NCBI GenBank assembly: GCA_963585895.1
Contig: OY757939.1
Location: forward strand, 27,509,968-27,573,967
DNA: 64,000 bases
Direction: 5' to 3'
Source of the DNA: Sepioteuthis lessoniana
Taxonomy: Eukaryota > Mollusca > Cephalopoda > Myopsida > Loliginidae
The position numbers were made by a program, and so were the translations under genes. The notes beneath the pieces were generated by a model. It had not been told where the DNA came from. It did not search any database and worked only from the letters and a program-made list of their open reading frames with translations. Positions 46,906 through 57,689 of this stretch are shown here, one piece after another (position 1 is the first letter of the stretch; each line of letters starts with the position of its first letter).

Positions 46906-47570
46906 TTTTATTTTTCCTTAAAATTCGGTGTATTAAAAATTCATAAGACATCGTAATTTCTTTGTTTCTTTTTCATCAGAACATTTTTTTAACGTCTTTA
47001 ATTTTTTCTAAATATGTTTTTATTCTTACTTTCACTCGCCTTTTCTTTCTGTGTTCATTTTCTTTCGTTTCCTTTTATTTCTTATTCTTCTTTTTTGTTA
47101 TACTTCTATCTTTTTTTAAAATCTTAGTTTCTTTCTCCATTTTCTTTATTTCTTTCTTTCTTTTTTCTTTCTTTCTTTTGTTTTGTCATACTCCTCTTTC
47201 TTTCTTTTTTTTCTCTTATATATCATCATATTTATCTTTCTTTCCTTGTTCTTTCTTTGAATTTTTTACTTTTTAAATATTGCTCTAATTCTTCTTCCTT
47301 TATTTCGTTTTCCTTTCATGCATTCTTCTTTTCTTATTTAGTTATTTTTCTTTCTTTTTCCCTTCTTTCATCTCTCTTTCTTTCTTTTTCTCTTTCTTTC
47401 TTTCTTTCTTTCTTTTTCATATTTTTAATCTCTATTTATCTTTAACCTTTTTTTTTAATTTTCTTCTTTTTATTCCTCAACATACTTTCATCATTCCTTC
47501 TTTTTCTTCTTTTCGTCTTCCTTTCTATTTCTCTTTTTAACTTATACCGATTCTGTCATTTTCATCAGTA
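46906..47570. repeat. Polypyrimidine tract with (TTTC)n
   Basis: About 660 bases almost free of G and poor in A on the plus strand, made of TTTC, TTTTC and TTCC blocks. ORFs over it encode Phe/Ser/Leu low-complexity peptide and are not genes. Confidence 0.93.
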
Positions 47571-48031
47571 AATTTCTTTTATTTCTGTTGCCAACGATCA
47601 AAGAAATTGAAATAAAACTCTTCGGTTAAATGCCATTCTTTGATTGATCCCCCATTGGATCTGCTCTCTCAATTTTTCTTGCTTCTCAAGAGTATATATT
47701 TTTCTCACGTTTGCATCCAATTTTCCTAAAGTTTACTCGACCACCATGATTTTCGCCCACTCCCATTACGAAGGAAGCAAGATATATACTTCATTTCACA
47801 TTTTAATGATAGCATTTTCGTGGGTTCTCAGTCAGGATTCTGATGAAAACGCACCCAAGGTAATAAGCACGTAAAAAACACCTTTTAACTTTCAATTCAC
47901 GTTAGGCCCCTCGATGACTCGGTGGACAATGCTACTCAGGCGAGAATCGAACCGGCTTAATTAGGAAACAGAATTAAGAAGTTGATACATTAAGAGAAAT
48001 TACACCACACAAGAAAATAAGGAAGTGGTTA
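47571..48031. other. No gene; weak tRNA-like B box
   Basis: A 76-codon plus-strand ORF at 47,644-47,874 has no domain. Near 47,941, GAGAATCGAACCGG is the reverse of a tRNA B box but no A box follows at the right distance. Confidence 0.4.
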
Positions 48032-48262
48032 TGGTTTCTTTGATTCATGGCATATCAACCTTCACAGGTTATTTATTGTCGAAGTCATGCTTGTCAAAGA
48101 ATAGTAGTGGTACTATTTAGGCGGTAATATGAGTGGGTGACGGGGTTCCTACATTTCCAAAGAGAATTTGTCCGTAAGCGAAAGTAATAGCACGACTACG
48201 GTTCAATTCGGTCTCTTCGGGGCTACAATCTAGCAAGTTAGGCCATTACGCCTCAGGGACTT
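48032..48262 (-). repeat. SINE S4, near full length
   Basis: Tail at left (CATGGCATATCAACCTTCAC), then TACATTTCCAAAGAGAATTT, GTCCGTAAGCGAAAGTAATA, and a tRNA-like head at right (TTAGGCCATTACGCCTCAGG). Confidence 0.83.
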
Positions 48263-48267
48263 CTCCG

Positions 48268-48395
48268 AAGACAGAGACAGAGATAGAGAGAAAGAAAAAA
48301 GAAAAGAAAGAAGGAGAGAAAAAAGAGACTCAGAGACAAAAAGAGAGAAAGAAAGAGACAAAGAGAGAGAGAGAGAGAGAAAGAGAGAGATTACT
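48268..48395. repeat. Polypurine (GA/GAAA)n tract
   Basis: GA-rich stretch about 1 kb from the polypyrimidine tract, complementary in composition. Confidence 0.92.
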
Positions 48396-48726
48396 ACAGA
48401 ATACAAGAAAAGTATTATCGAAAACTCCTTTCTCTCATGCTGATAGGCTTTGAAAAGGTCAGTAAGATAAAAACATTACACTCTATCGTTTTCTTTGATG
48501 GAGCCATACATCAAAACCTTACTATTGATTATAAAATAATTAGGAAAATAAACCGATGCATTTATCCGCGCATTCCCATCCTCGGTTTCAGTTTTCCAGG
48601 GTCAAGACAGAAATGATTTTTCATTCATTCTAACGGCATATCAACCCAAAGGTTTACTTTATACTTATGGGTTAAGGTATTGCATTGCTTCTAAATTTAT
48701 ATTTGCATTTTTTGTCTCGTTGTTTC

Positions 48727-48977
48727 TGTTGTATAAAGGCTCGTACCACATGACTTCCGGTATCGCGGAACTATAAAAGATATCGTGTTTCTTCAGCACA
48801 CAGAGAGACTGAACGACTGAGACCTTTGGAAGATCTCGGTCAGTAGCAAGACCAACTTCGGACGTAACACCAACTGTGCGAGACTTGTGATATTTTACGG
48901 ACTGCACCACGTCAGTTGATAAATAATTATCTCTTTGTTTCACTGTGTATCTCTTCCTTACTTACCACGATACAACA
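48727..48977 (+). mobile_element. Solo-LTR-like element, copy 2
   Basis: 251 bp, ends TGTTGTAT and ATACAACA. Flanks GTTTC and GTTAC differ at one of five bases, consistent with a 5-bp target duplication. In plus orientation a TATA-like CTATAAAAG lies at 48,771-48,779 and AATAAT-type sequence lies in the second half, which sets the orientation tentatively. No gag or pol sequence is nearby. Confidence 0.58.
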
Positions 48978-49079
48978 GTTACTTAAACGCTTGTTCCCAA
49001 AATTATACGATGTAAACAATTTACCCGAGATTTTCATGTATTCCTATCAAATACTACCAATGATATAACAGTTTTATGA

Positions 49080-49362
49080 AGCCCCTATTGTGTAAGGGTT
49101 ATCGTCATAGGAAATGGACACGGCGACAGGAATTCAAATTTTGCATTTCACATAGCATTAATACCCTTACGAAAGGTATGAATCTAATTAATCTCCCTCC
49201 AGCTAGGGATGAATAGCAGTGTAGACTTGGTTCTTTAGCCTTGGTTAGGCAACTAGTCTAGGAGAAGGAAAACTATTAATTCAGACCTGTTCAATTCCGC
49301 ATAAAAATTGACCTTGTGTCACATCCTACCCGAGCTAGGGGGGGTTGTTAAATACAAATAAC
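49080..49362 (+). repeat. SINE S2, near full length
   Basis: A box GTGTAAGGGTTATCGTCATA, body CCTCCAGCTAGGGATGAATA and CTAGTCTAGGAGAAGGAAAA, end TTGTGTCACATCCTACCCGA. About 20 bp are missing after the B-box position. Confidence 0.87.
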
Positions 49363-49544
49363 AATTGTATGGTTTGAAGTATTCCTTCCTAATAATAATA
49401 TGATTTTAAGCAAATGTTTCAGTTTGATAACAGTCATCTGTTTACATACAGTTATATACGTTCAAGTAACTAATAATAATTCTTAGAAAATGATAAATGT
49501 TTCCAGTAAATATTATTAATACAAATAATACATAAAGGAAGTCC

Positions 49545-49602
49545 CTGTGACGAATTGGTTACTGGACGACGTCGTAGTTAGAGTGTGAACTTCGGTTGTG
49601 TT
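49545..49602 (+). repeat. SINE S4 head fragment
   Basis: GTCCCTGTGACGAATTGGTT and CGTCGTAGTTAGAGTGTGAA resemble the S4 tRNA-like head, cut off by an S3 copy. Confidence 0.5.
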
Positions 49603-50152
49603 ACAGCCCAGTTGTCTGGGGCTGTAGAATACACCAACTGCTTCTCTGTAGGGTGTTAAGACCTCCCAACGAGTGTCCTAGATATGATACTAAACAATCT
49701 GATTGTCAGGTTCCAGTACTGCTGGAGCTTTGGGGAATCTTGAGTACTCCTTCATTGCCATTGCTTCAAAGTCAACTTTGATTCGGAGTCGTAGCACCTG
49801 ATTGGTTCCTATCCATGGGTCAAATAGAACTGTTTGACATTTATATTGAGAGCAAGCAATAACTTATGCTAAACAAAATTGATTGAAATAGAACTGTTTG
49901 ATCATTTTGCAGTGTGTAAGCAACTGACTGATGTTTAATTGAATTGTTAGTGATACATAGCAATACTTTGAACCCTTTAAATTTGTTGATTTTTGCTAAA
50001 TTGAATTGTTTGAAATAGAACTGTTTGATCATTAAACTCTTTTTATCGACAAAATGGTTTTATAAATTATATATATATAGTATATATGTAAGAACAAAAC
50101 TTGGCATTAAATAACCAACAATACTTGAAATGCCATAAAACCAAACTAAAAT
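49603..50152 (+). repeat. S3 repeat, near full length
   Basis: Head CAGTTGTCTGGGGCTGTAGA, middle CTATCCATGGGTCAAATAG, mixed subunits, tail TACTTGAAATGCCATAAAACC. Confidence 0.86.
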
Positions 50153-50384
50153 AAATCCAGTCGAATTATTGCAATCACTTTCAGACTAATACTCTTGGAA
50201 AACATATGAACCCCTTTATCATCCAGTGATGGTTTAAGTAGTATTACAACGGCCCTTTTCCAATGATGGCTTTGCTATTGAATAATCCACCAAGTTTGGT
50301 ATACCATTAAAAAAAAGAAACCATACCAAACAAAATTATATAATATCAAATGTCCCTATCTTATACAATCAATTTTCTCACTGT

Positions 50385-50873
50385 TTATGGTTTGTTATTT
50401 AATACCATATCAACTTTCAGGGGTTATTCAATGCCAAATCCATCCTTCTATAATATCAGTACTGGTACTATTTACCAGACACTTGCCTAATGGTTAGCGT
50501 GTTCACCAATGGCCCGAGAGACCTGCGCTCAATCCCAGGTCGAGTCATACCAAAGACTCAAAAAATGGTACTTGATGCCGCCTTGCTTAACACTGAACAA
50601 TATAAGTTAAGGATCAAGGTAAAGTGGAGTAATCCAGGGAAATGGGTAGTGCCCTCCCCTACCCCTTGGTGTAGTAGCTATTAAAAAGTTAGCCTTCGGG
50701 TCACCAACTTTTCTTACTTTTTACCTCATAGATGGGAGGATAAGGGGTTTCATACCTTTCTCAACAGTATTTGTCCGAAAGTGAACGTAATAGCGTGACT
50801 GGATTTCGAACTTGCTTACTACGATACCACAGTCCAGCGATTTAATCACGAGGACACATTGCTCACTGTTTAT
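50385..50873 (-). repeat. SINE S4 split by an S1 insertion
   Basis: 3' part at 50,385-50,477 (ACCATATCAACTTTCAGGGG, ATTCAATGCCAAATCCATCC). 5' part with the tRNA-like head at 50,724-50,873 (GTCCGAAAGTGAACGTAATA, then ATTTAATCACGAGGACAC). The two parts together give normal S4 order. Confidence 0.88.
50478..50723 (+). repeat. SINE S1, near full length, nested in S4
   Basis: TAATGGTTAGCGTGTTCACC, B box GCTCAATCCCAGGTCGAG, body TGGTACTTGATGCCGCCTTG, end CTTCGGGTCACCAACTTTTC. A short TTTACC occurs on both sides and may be the target duplication. Confidence 0.9.
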
Positions 50874-51151
50874 GGTGCCAAATATTCTTATAAATAATTA
50901 TATGGCGTCAAGTATTTATTACTATTTAATAATAGTCATTTGTTTGTGCAGAGTTATAAGCTCTCAATGAATTGATAAAAATCCTTAGTAAACAATAATT
51001 ATTCTTTATACAAATACAAATATTTCTATCGAACACGAATAATTTATAAACATATCTGTTTGTCCCCAACATAAGACGCTAACAACTACTCCCAGTCGGG
51101 GTCAGAGCTGTTATGGGAGTAATGTCAATGATAGGTACTTCAAACATCCAT

Positions 51152-51872
51152 TGCCCAGTCGGTTGGGGCTGTAGAATACACCGATTGCACCTCTGCAGAG
51201 GGGTAAGAGCCCCCCTCCAATGAGAGTCCTGGATATGACACTTTAGGGGATGTACAGTACCCCTTCATTGTCATTGCTCCAAAATCCTCTCTGGCCCATA
51301 AAGGTAGCACCTAATAGGGCCCTATCTATGGGTTAAATAGAACTAACTACGTACTTAAAATGTTTGAATTAGAAGTTTGACTACACTGAATTGCTTGAAA
51401 TAGAAGTGTTCTTGACAAATATACTGTGTACTTACATTTAAATTGCGTGCTTATGGTAAATTGAATAGTTCAAAATAGAACTGTTTTGACACTTAACTAT
51501 GTGTAAACAAAATCTGTACTTATACTAAACTGAATTAACTGAATTAGAACTGTTTGAATATCTTGAAATAGACATTTTTTGACATTTAAACTGTGTATTC
51601 ATGGTAAACTGCCTATTTGCCACTGCCTCCCACCAGACAGGGCTTGACACAAAGTCAATGACCCGAAGGTCGATTATAGTGGGTTTTTAGGGGAGGAGAG
51701 GGAACGAGCCGAGGCTCGAGCCCTGCTGGTCTATGCTGGTCATCGGCTGATTTTGTGCAATATATACTCATGATTAACTGAATTGTTTGAAACTATTTGC
51801 ATAAAAATTGATTTGGCGTTAAATAACCTACAAAGGTTGATATGCCATAAAACCTAACCAACTAAACTAAAC
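51152..51872 (+). repeat. S3 repeat with a foreign insert
   Basis: Head CAGTCGGTTGGGGCTGTAGA, CTATCTATGGGTTAAATAG, subunits, tail GGTTGATATGCCATAAAACC. A non-S3 segment interrupts it at 51,612-51,768. Confidence 0.87.
51612..51768. other. GC-richer insert inside S3, unidentified
   Basis: About 157 bp with CACTGCCTCCCACCAGACAG, GAAGGTCGATTATAGTGGG and an inverted GAGCCGAGGCTC at 51,706-51,717. Base composition differs from every repeat nearby. No other copy in the window. Confidence 0.6.
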
Positions 51873-52342
51873 TTTAAAATTCCAGAAGTGGATCCTCACC
51901 ATCAGATGCAGTCTTGTGTCATACACTGAACGCCTATTTTTTAGAAGGGTTCTTAATCCTTTCAATACAGAAAGGAACAAGTTTTTTTTATGTTTTAATG
52001 TCCTCCCTATCGGCAAGACATTTGACGCTGATGATTAAGATATGCCAAGAAAGAAGCCATAAGAATTCTTCCTTTAAATTAAATGGTGACAGTTATCTTG
52101 TGAATAAGGAGATGAAAGCTCGTAGGGGAAGGTTGCTAAGATAATGATATGAACAAATCTAATACGAATCACATAACTTTTATTACAGTACAGCGCATTA
52201 AAAGTTAGTATTACTTATTGCTGTTAATCTCTTTACATGATTCATTTATAAAATGATATTCACGAGTAGATAAGGAAACACTTTATTATATGGGATTTAG
52301 AAAACGTAGAAACTAGAGCACATAAATATTTGGGTAAAAGAA
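51873..52342. other. No gene recognised
   Basis: A 76-codon plus-strand ORF at 51,914-52,144 has no recognisable domain. Confidence 0.45.

Positions 52343-52398
<56 letters not shown>
52343..52398. repeat. (TA)n microsatellite
   Basis: About 28 TA units. Confidence 0.96.
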
Positions 52399-52400
<2 letters not shown>

Positions 52401-52482
52401 CTGATTATTCAAAAATAACACTTTTAGGATGAGAAATACAAATTTCTTAGGCTGACTTAAAAACTTTTGACTGGTAGTGTAT
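52399..52482 (-). mobile_element. Tc1-type terminal fragment
   Basis: On the minus strand the segment begins CACTACCAGTCAAAAGTTTT, the type of terminal repeat seen in Tc1-family elements. It sits between TA arrays, has no transposase, and the other end was not found. Confidence 0.5.
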
Positions 52483-52486
52483 ATGC

Positions 52487-52521
<35 letters not shown>

Positions 52522-52585
52522 AGTGTGTGCGTGGTGTGTGTGTGTGTGTCTGCGCGTGCGTGTGTGTGTGTAAATACATATATGT

Positions 52586-52616
<31 letters not shown>

Positions 52617-52652
52617 CATGCATGTACATGCATACATATATATATATATATA
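52483..52652. repeat. (TA)n, (TG)n, (CATA)n compound array
   Basis: Alternating dinucleotide tracts ending at the left terminus of mariner copy 3. Confidence 0.95.
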
Positions 52653-53539
52653 TACGTGGAGTATTCAATGAGTTTTTTTTGTACAGGCATTTAAATTTGC
52701 CGTACATACTTGAAAATTCAGTATGTTATTGCTATACATCTTATGAGATGACTGACTAATTTTGATGATTTCAGATTCAAATAACAGCAACAGCAGCAAT
52801 TGTAATACACACTGCAAAAGCCTGATTGTCACAGCTGGTGAATTTCAAAAATGTAATCTGTACGTGAGGAAGAACGATATGCAATAAAATGCTATTTCAA
52901 ACTTGGATAAAATGCCACTGAAACATATGGAATGCTTCAGACTGCTTTTCGACCATCTAGCATTAATCGAGCATCAGTTTTTGTGTGGCATAAGAGATTC
53001 AAGGAAGGCAGGGAGTCTGTGATGGATGATGGGAGGTGTGGGAGAAGTAAGGAAGTCGATACACCAGAGTTGATTGACCCAAGGGTTAAGGTTACTATGT
53101 TGAGACTTTAAGGGAGTTCAGGAAGAGATTCCGTCGGAAGAGGCCAGCACTCTTGAAATCGGGTCAGTGGCATTTCCAACAGGACAATGCACCAGTCCCC
53201 AATCCATCCTTGTCACAGACTATTTGACCAAGATGGGCATCAACACAGTTCCTCAGCTTCCCTATAGTCGAGACTAAGCTCCCAGTGACTTTTGGATATT
53301 CCCTAAGCTCAGAGGCTGCCGTTATGAAACAACCGAGGATATAAAAGAGGCTGTGACGAAGGTCATTGACACGCTCACACAAGAGGACATCCATAGGGCC
53401 TTCTAGAAGTTGTTAGAACACTACAACAAGTGCTTCGTAGCCAGAAGAAATTACTTCGAAGGGGACTGGAGTTTAATGTGTGTACCATCAATAAAAGTGC
53501 CCCTACGAAAAAAGTCTGGAAATTTATTTCATGATCCTC

Positions 53540-53544
<5 letters not shown>
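52653..53544 (+). mobile_element. Mariner element copy 3, internally deleted
   Basis: Left end TACGTGGAGTATTCAATGAG, right end CTTATTTCATGATCCTCGTG. Same deletion junction as the other copies (GGGTTAAGGTTACTATGTTG followed by AAGGGAGTTCAGGAAGAG). Both flanks are TA arrays. The frame is broken. Confidence 0.9.
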
Positions 53545-53573
<29 letters not shown>

Positions 53574-53576
<3 letters not shown>

Positions 53577-53690
53577 TAAGTAAAGTAGGCAAGCGTAGTC
53601 GAGGGCGCCCTGTTGCTCCCTTTTTAATAGCTACTGCATAGAGGTGTAGGGGAGAACGCTACTTCCTTCTCTGGATTGCTCAGAATGATA
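53574..53690 (-). repeat. SINE S1, 3' half
   Basis: TAAGTAAGTAAAGTAGGCAA to TTCTCTGGATTGCTCA. The head is missing. Confidence 0.82.
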
Positions 53691-54012
53691 CAGAACAAAG
53701 TTCAATTCCAACACATTTTCAAACAGGGGTCAGATTTTCAAATTGACCCAGGACATTGAAGCTTATGGCACTTGCGAAGATCATAAAGCAATGAGTGTTT
53801 CACTATTCGCGCCTCGAATAATTATCCAAACACCCAAGAATATCACTAGGATTCAAGTGAGTCAGTTAGAGTCTGAACAGATGTTTGTGATGGAAAAGTT
53901 TCATAATGTCTTCACGCAAAATATCTGCTTCATTGATCAACGGATAATTTCGCTATAATTCGTAGAATGTCTCAAAATGTCAACAATTTCTTAGCAATAA
54001 TCTGAAAAGATT
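53691..54012. other. No gene recognised
   Basis: A plus-strand ORF of 71 codons (53,743-53,958) has no domain I recognise. Confidence 0.4.
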
Positions 54013-55275
54013 GGTTTGGTTATATGGCATATCAACCATTGTAGGTTATTTAATACCAACCCTGGTTCACACATACCTATAAGGTACGAGGTGCATACGA
54101 TAAGTTTCCAGACTTTTTCGTATGTATCGTAGACCCTTGAAAATTCAGTGTGTTATTGCTATACACCTTATGATATGACAGACTAATTTTTATGATTTCA
54201 CGTTCAAATGAACAGCTACAGCAGCAATTGGAATACACCCTACTAAAGCCTGATTGTAATATGGACGTGAGGAAGAACGATATCCAATAAAATTCTTTTT
54301 TAGACTTGGAAAAAATATCACAGAAACGTATGGAATATTTCAGACTGATTTTGGAGCATCTTGCATGAATCGAGCATCAGTTTTTGAGTGGCATAAGAGA
54401 TTCAAAGAAGGCAGGGAGTCTGTGAGGGATGCTGAGAGGTGTGCGAGCAGTAAGGAAGTCAATACACCAGAGTTAATTGGCCAAAGGGTTAGGGTTAGGG
54501 TTACTTTGTTGAGGCTTTAAGGGAGTTCAGGAAGAGATTCCTAGGGAAGAGGCCAGCACTCTTCACATCGGTTCAGTGGCATTTCCACCAGGACAATGTA
54601 CCAAGTCCACAACTCCATCCTGGTCATAGACTATTTGACCAAGATGGGCATCAACACAGTTCGTCACCATCCCTATAGTCCAGACCTTGCTCCCTGTGAC
54701 TTTTGCGTATTCCCTAAGCTCAGAGGCTGTCGTTATGAGACAACTGAGGAGATAAAAGAGGCTGTGACGAAGGCCATTGACACTTTCACACAAGAGGACT
54801 TTCATGGGGCCTTACTGAAGATGTTGGAATGGTACAACAAGTGCATATCAACCGGAGGAGATTACTTCGCAGGGGACGAGAGTTTCATGTGTGTACTATC
54901 AATAAAAGTGCCCGTACGAAAAAAGTCTGGAAACTTATCGTATGCACCTTGTATATATGACTTGTAAACATAAACCAAAGTCAAATACTTCCAATTATTC
55001 TTATGTACTCACAAACAATTCAATAAAATTTCAGTCATTTGTTTACACAGTACTATATCAATCAATTAGCATAAGTTATTTGTTTGCACTCAGTTTAAAT
55101 GATCTTTTTGACCCATAGGTAGGATCCTATCTGATGTAACCACTCTGGGTCAAAATGGACCTGGAAACGATGGCGATGAAGGCTAGTCCGCATTCCCTAA
55201 AGCTGCAGAATTATTGGAACCTCACCATCAGATTGTTTAATGTCATATCTAGGACACTCGTTAGGGGAATCAAAC
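54013..55275 (-). repeat. S3 repeat split by a mariner insertion
   Basis: S3 tail at 54,013-54,084 (TATGGCATATCAACCATTGT) and S3 body at 54,954-55,275 (CAGTCATTTGTTTACACAG, AACCACTCTGGGTCAAAATG, CATATCTAGGACACTCGTTA). The head is cut just after the last segment. Confidence 0.88.
54085..54953 (+). mobile_element. Mariner element copy 4, internally deleted, inside S3
   Basis: Terminal inverted repeats TACGAGGTGCATACGATAAG and its near-exact inverse at 54,934-54,953. The N-terminal region reads [19 protein letters not shown]. The junction is GGGTTAGGGTTAGGGTTACT. From 54,596 there is an open stretch of 123 codons with HHPYSPDLAPCDF, the third catalytic Asp motif, and GDYFAGDESFMCV. It has the cleanest terminal repeats of the four copies. 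The region of the first catalytic Asp is absent. Confidence 0.93.
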
Positions 55276-55927
55276 TGGAAGACCTCCAAGACCATGGCAA
55301 AATTAAAATGCCAAAAACATGTACAGGATAGATAATGGAATTGAAGCGTATTGTGACCTGTCATGTGGAAACATTAGACATCTTAACGATGATGATAATA
55401 ATAAGAATACCCATTCTAATATCTCTTCGTAGCCAAAACAATACACTTCTTCTACACAATTCTCACTCTAATCATAACTTCCATTTTAATCTGGCAAAGA
55501 TGCTCATTTCCATTTACAACAAAAGGCTAAGACGAATTTTCGAGGCCGGTGCTATTTCACTTTGTAATTCCTTAATTACTCGTCCAGGTTTTTATAACAT
55601 TTCTCCGTACTTGAGCAAATCAAATTTTAAATCGTGATAGCATATTCTATCTTTAGTTAATATATTACCCATATATCATAATTTTACACTTTTCTTTTCT
55701 CTTTCTTGTTCTTTTTCCTTTTGATTCGAAATCTTTCTCGATAAACAAACGAAACAAATTCAATACAATAATCCTAATAAGTCAAATGACGTAATTTTAG
55801 AAAAAATGCTGATTCAATAATAAATGGCCTACTCTTTCTTGAGATAGAAAATTTCCCTGTTTTTTTCTCTTTTGTATTTTTAAACATTCATCGTCGATTT
55901 AACATCACTAATATCTTCCCACACAGC
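55276..55927. other. No gene recognised
   Basis: A 100-codon plus-strand ORF at 55,335-55,637 is Ile/Leu/Asn-rich and lacks a domain. Unconvincing as a gene. Confidence 0.4.
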
Positions 55928-56035
55928 CCTGATGATGGTTCATTAGAACGGAAACGTTATAGTGTCAACTTTGCTTCTCAATAAATCCCTCCTTCTACTT
56001 GGATTACCTTGTTATCAATTTTTCTTTGTATATTG
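55928..56035 (+). mobile_element. Half copy of the 23.6-kb foldback element
   Basis: CTGATGATGGTTCATTAGAA, AACGTTATAGTGTCAACTTT and TTGGATTACCTTGTTATCAA match the right arm of 23,625-23,872 in order. The left arm is missing. Confidence 0.72.
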
Positions 56036-56122
56036 TCGGATTGCACTCCATTATTTACTTCCATATATATATATATATATAAGTGATGAGACAAATAGAA
56101 AAATCTCTTTGAAGCAATTGCC

Positions 56123-56685
56123 CAGTCAGCTGGGGCTGTAGAATACACTGACTGCACCTCTGCAGAGGGGTAAGACCCCCTAACGAGTGTCCTGGATATG
56201 ACACTTAACAATCTGATGGTGAGGTTTCAGCAATGCTGGAGCTTTGGAGAATGCGGAGTACCCCTTCATTGCCATCGGTCCCAGGTCCACTCTGGCCCGG
56301 AGTGGTAGCACCTGATAGGGCCCTATCTATGGGTTAAATAGAAATAACAGCATACTTATGCTAAAATGAATTGAGTAAACTGAATAGCTTGAAATAGAAA
56401 CGTTTTTGACAATTAAACCGTACTTACACTTAAACTGCGTGCTCATGCTTAACGGAATTATTTCAAATAGAACTGTTTTTCGACATTAAAACTGTATTTA
56501 CACTTAACTGAATTGTTACATATAACTGCTTGAATAGTTTGAAATGGAAATGTTTTTTGACAAACTGTGTACTTATGCTAAACTGAACTATTTTCAATAG
56601 AACAGATTATTTACATAAAAATGGATTTGGCGTTAAATAACCCACAAAGGTTGATATGCCATAAAACCAAACAAACCAAACCATC
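56123..56685 (+). repeat. S3 repeat, near full length
   Basis: Head CAGTCAGCTGGGGCTGTAGA, TGGCCCGGAGTGGTAGCACC, four or more subunits, tail GGTTGATATGCCATAAAACC and CAAAC repeats. It is close to the family consensus. Confidence 0.9.
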
Positions 56686-57163
56686 TTTAAAGCAATTTAT
56701 TTTTTTGTTTTGTTTTCAACTAGTTTTGAAGTTTGCTTATTGCTAGCAGAAATTGTTGTGAATAATTTTGTATTAAAAGTTTTTATGATAGCTTTTATGC
56801 AATAAAAAAAGCGACAAAAATCAACTTGTAACATAACTTATTCTTTCGTTGAACGACTTTTTTAGTATTCAAGTGTTTTCAACTGACCATAATATATCTG
56901 CTATCGAGTAACCAGGCAGCAAGGTTTCAACTTGGAAGATATTTGTAAAGCATATCGTGGTTAGCTTTCAAATTAGCCTTAATTCTTTTGACATGATATT
57001 TAACTTAGATATTTGCTTATATATATATATATATATATGTGTGTGTATATATGGGAGAATGGTTTATAGGAAACATTTTTTTTTAATAGTACCTATTTTT
57101 CTACTCTTGAACATTTAAACATTGGACATGTTATCACATTATTATTTTCAAAGACACATTTAA
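56686..57163. other. No gene; short (TA)n/(TG)n run
   Basis: AT-rich, dinucleotide run at 57,018-57,050. Confidence 0.5.
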
Positions 57164-57420
57164 GTAAGTAAAGTTGGCGACCTTCGTCGAGGGTGACCCG
57201 AAGGCTCTCTTTTCAATAGCTTTTCACCGAGGAAAGAGCTAATCTCTTTTCCCTGGATTGCTCCATTTTACCCTTGATCTTTACCTTATAGTGCTGAGTG
57301 TAAAGCAAGGCACCATCAAGTACCATTTTTGAATCTTTGGTAAGACTCAACCTGGGATTGAACCCTAGTCTCCTGGACAATTAGCAAATACTCTACTCAT
57401 AAGGGCAATGGCCTGGTGTG
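57164..57420 (-). repeat. SINE S1, near full length
   Basis: End TAAGTAAGTAAAGTTGGCGA at left, B-box region CTAGGGTTCAATCCCAGGTTG at right, A-box TGAGTAGAGTATTTGC. Confidence 0.88.
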
Positions 57421-57689
57421 CTACAAATTCAACCAACGAGTTTATTAGATTACTGGAAAGATAATCTTTCCTTATATGTTTCAAAATATTCTACTGGTAG
57501 TTTGGAAAATTCTGAAGGGTAGGTTAAAATCCAATTGTAATTGATAGAAAATAATTATCATAGTCAAGAATTACATTTGTATAATTTTTATTTTTATTTT
57601 CGATGACTATTATTGTTAAGTGGACTCAGTTGAATTTTTAATTTAATGAATCCACATGAATAGGGTTATTTTTTACCACAATTATTCTT

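Noticed and set aside
46962-47445. Phe/Ser/Leu-rich ORFs that look like membrane proteins
   Set aside because: They follow from the polypyrimidine tract. No other coding evidence.
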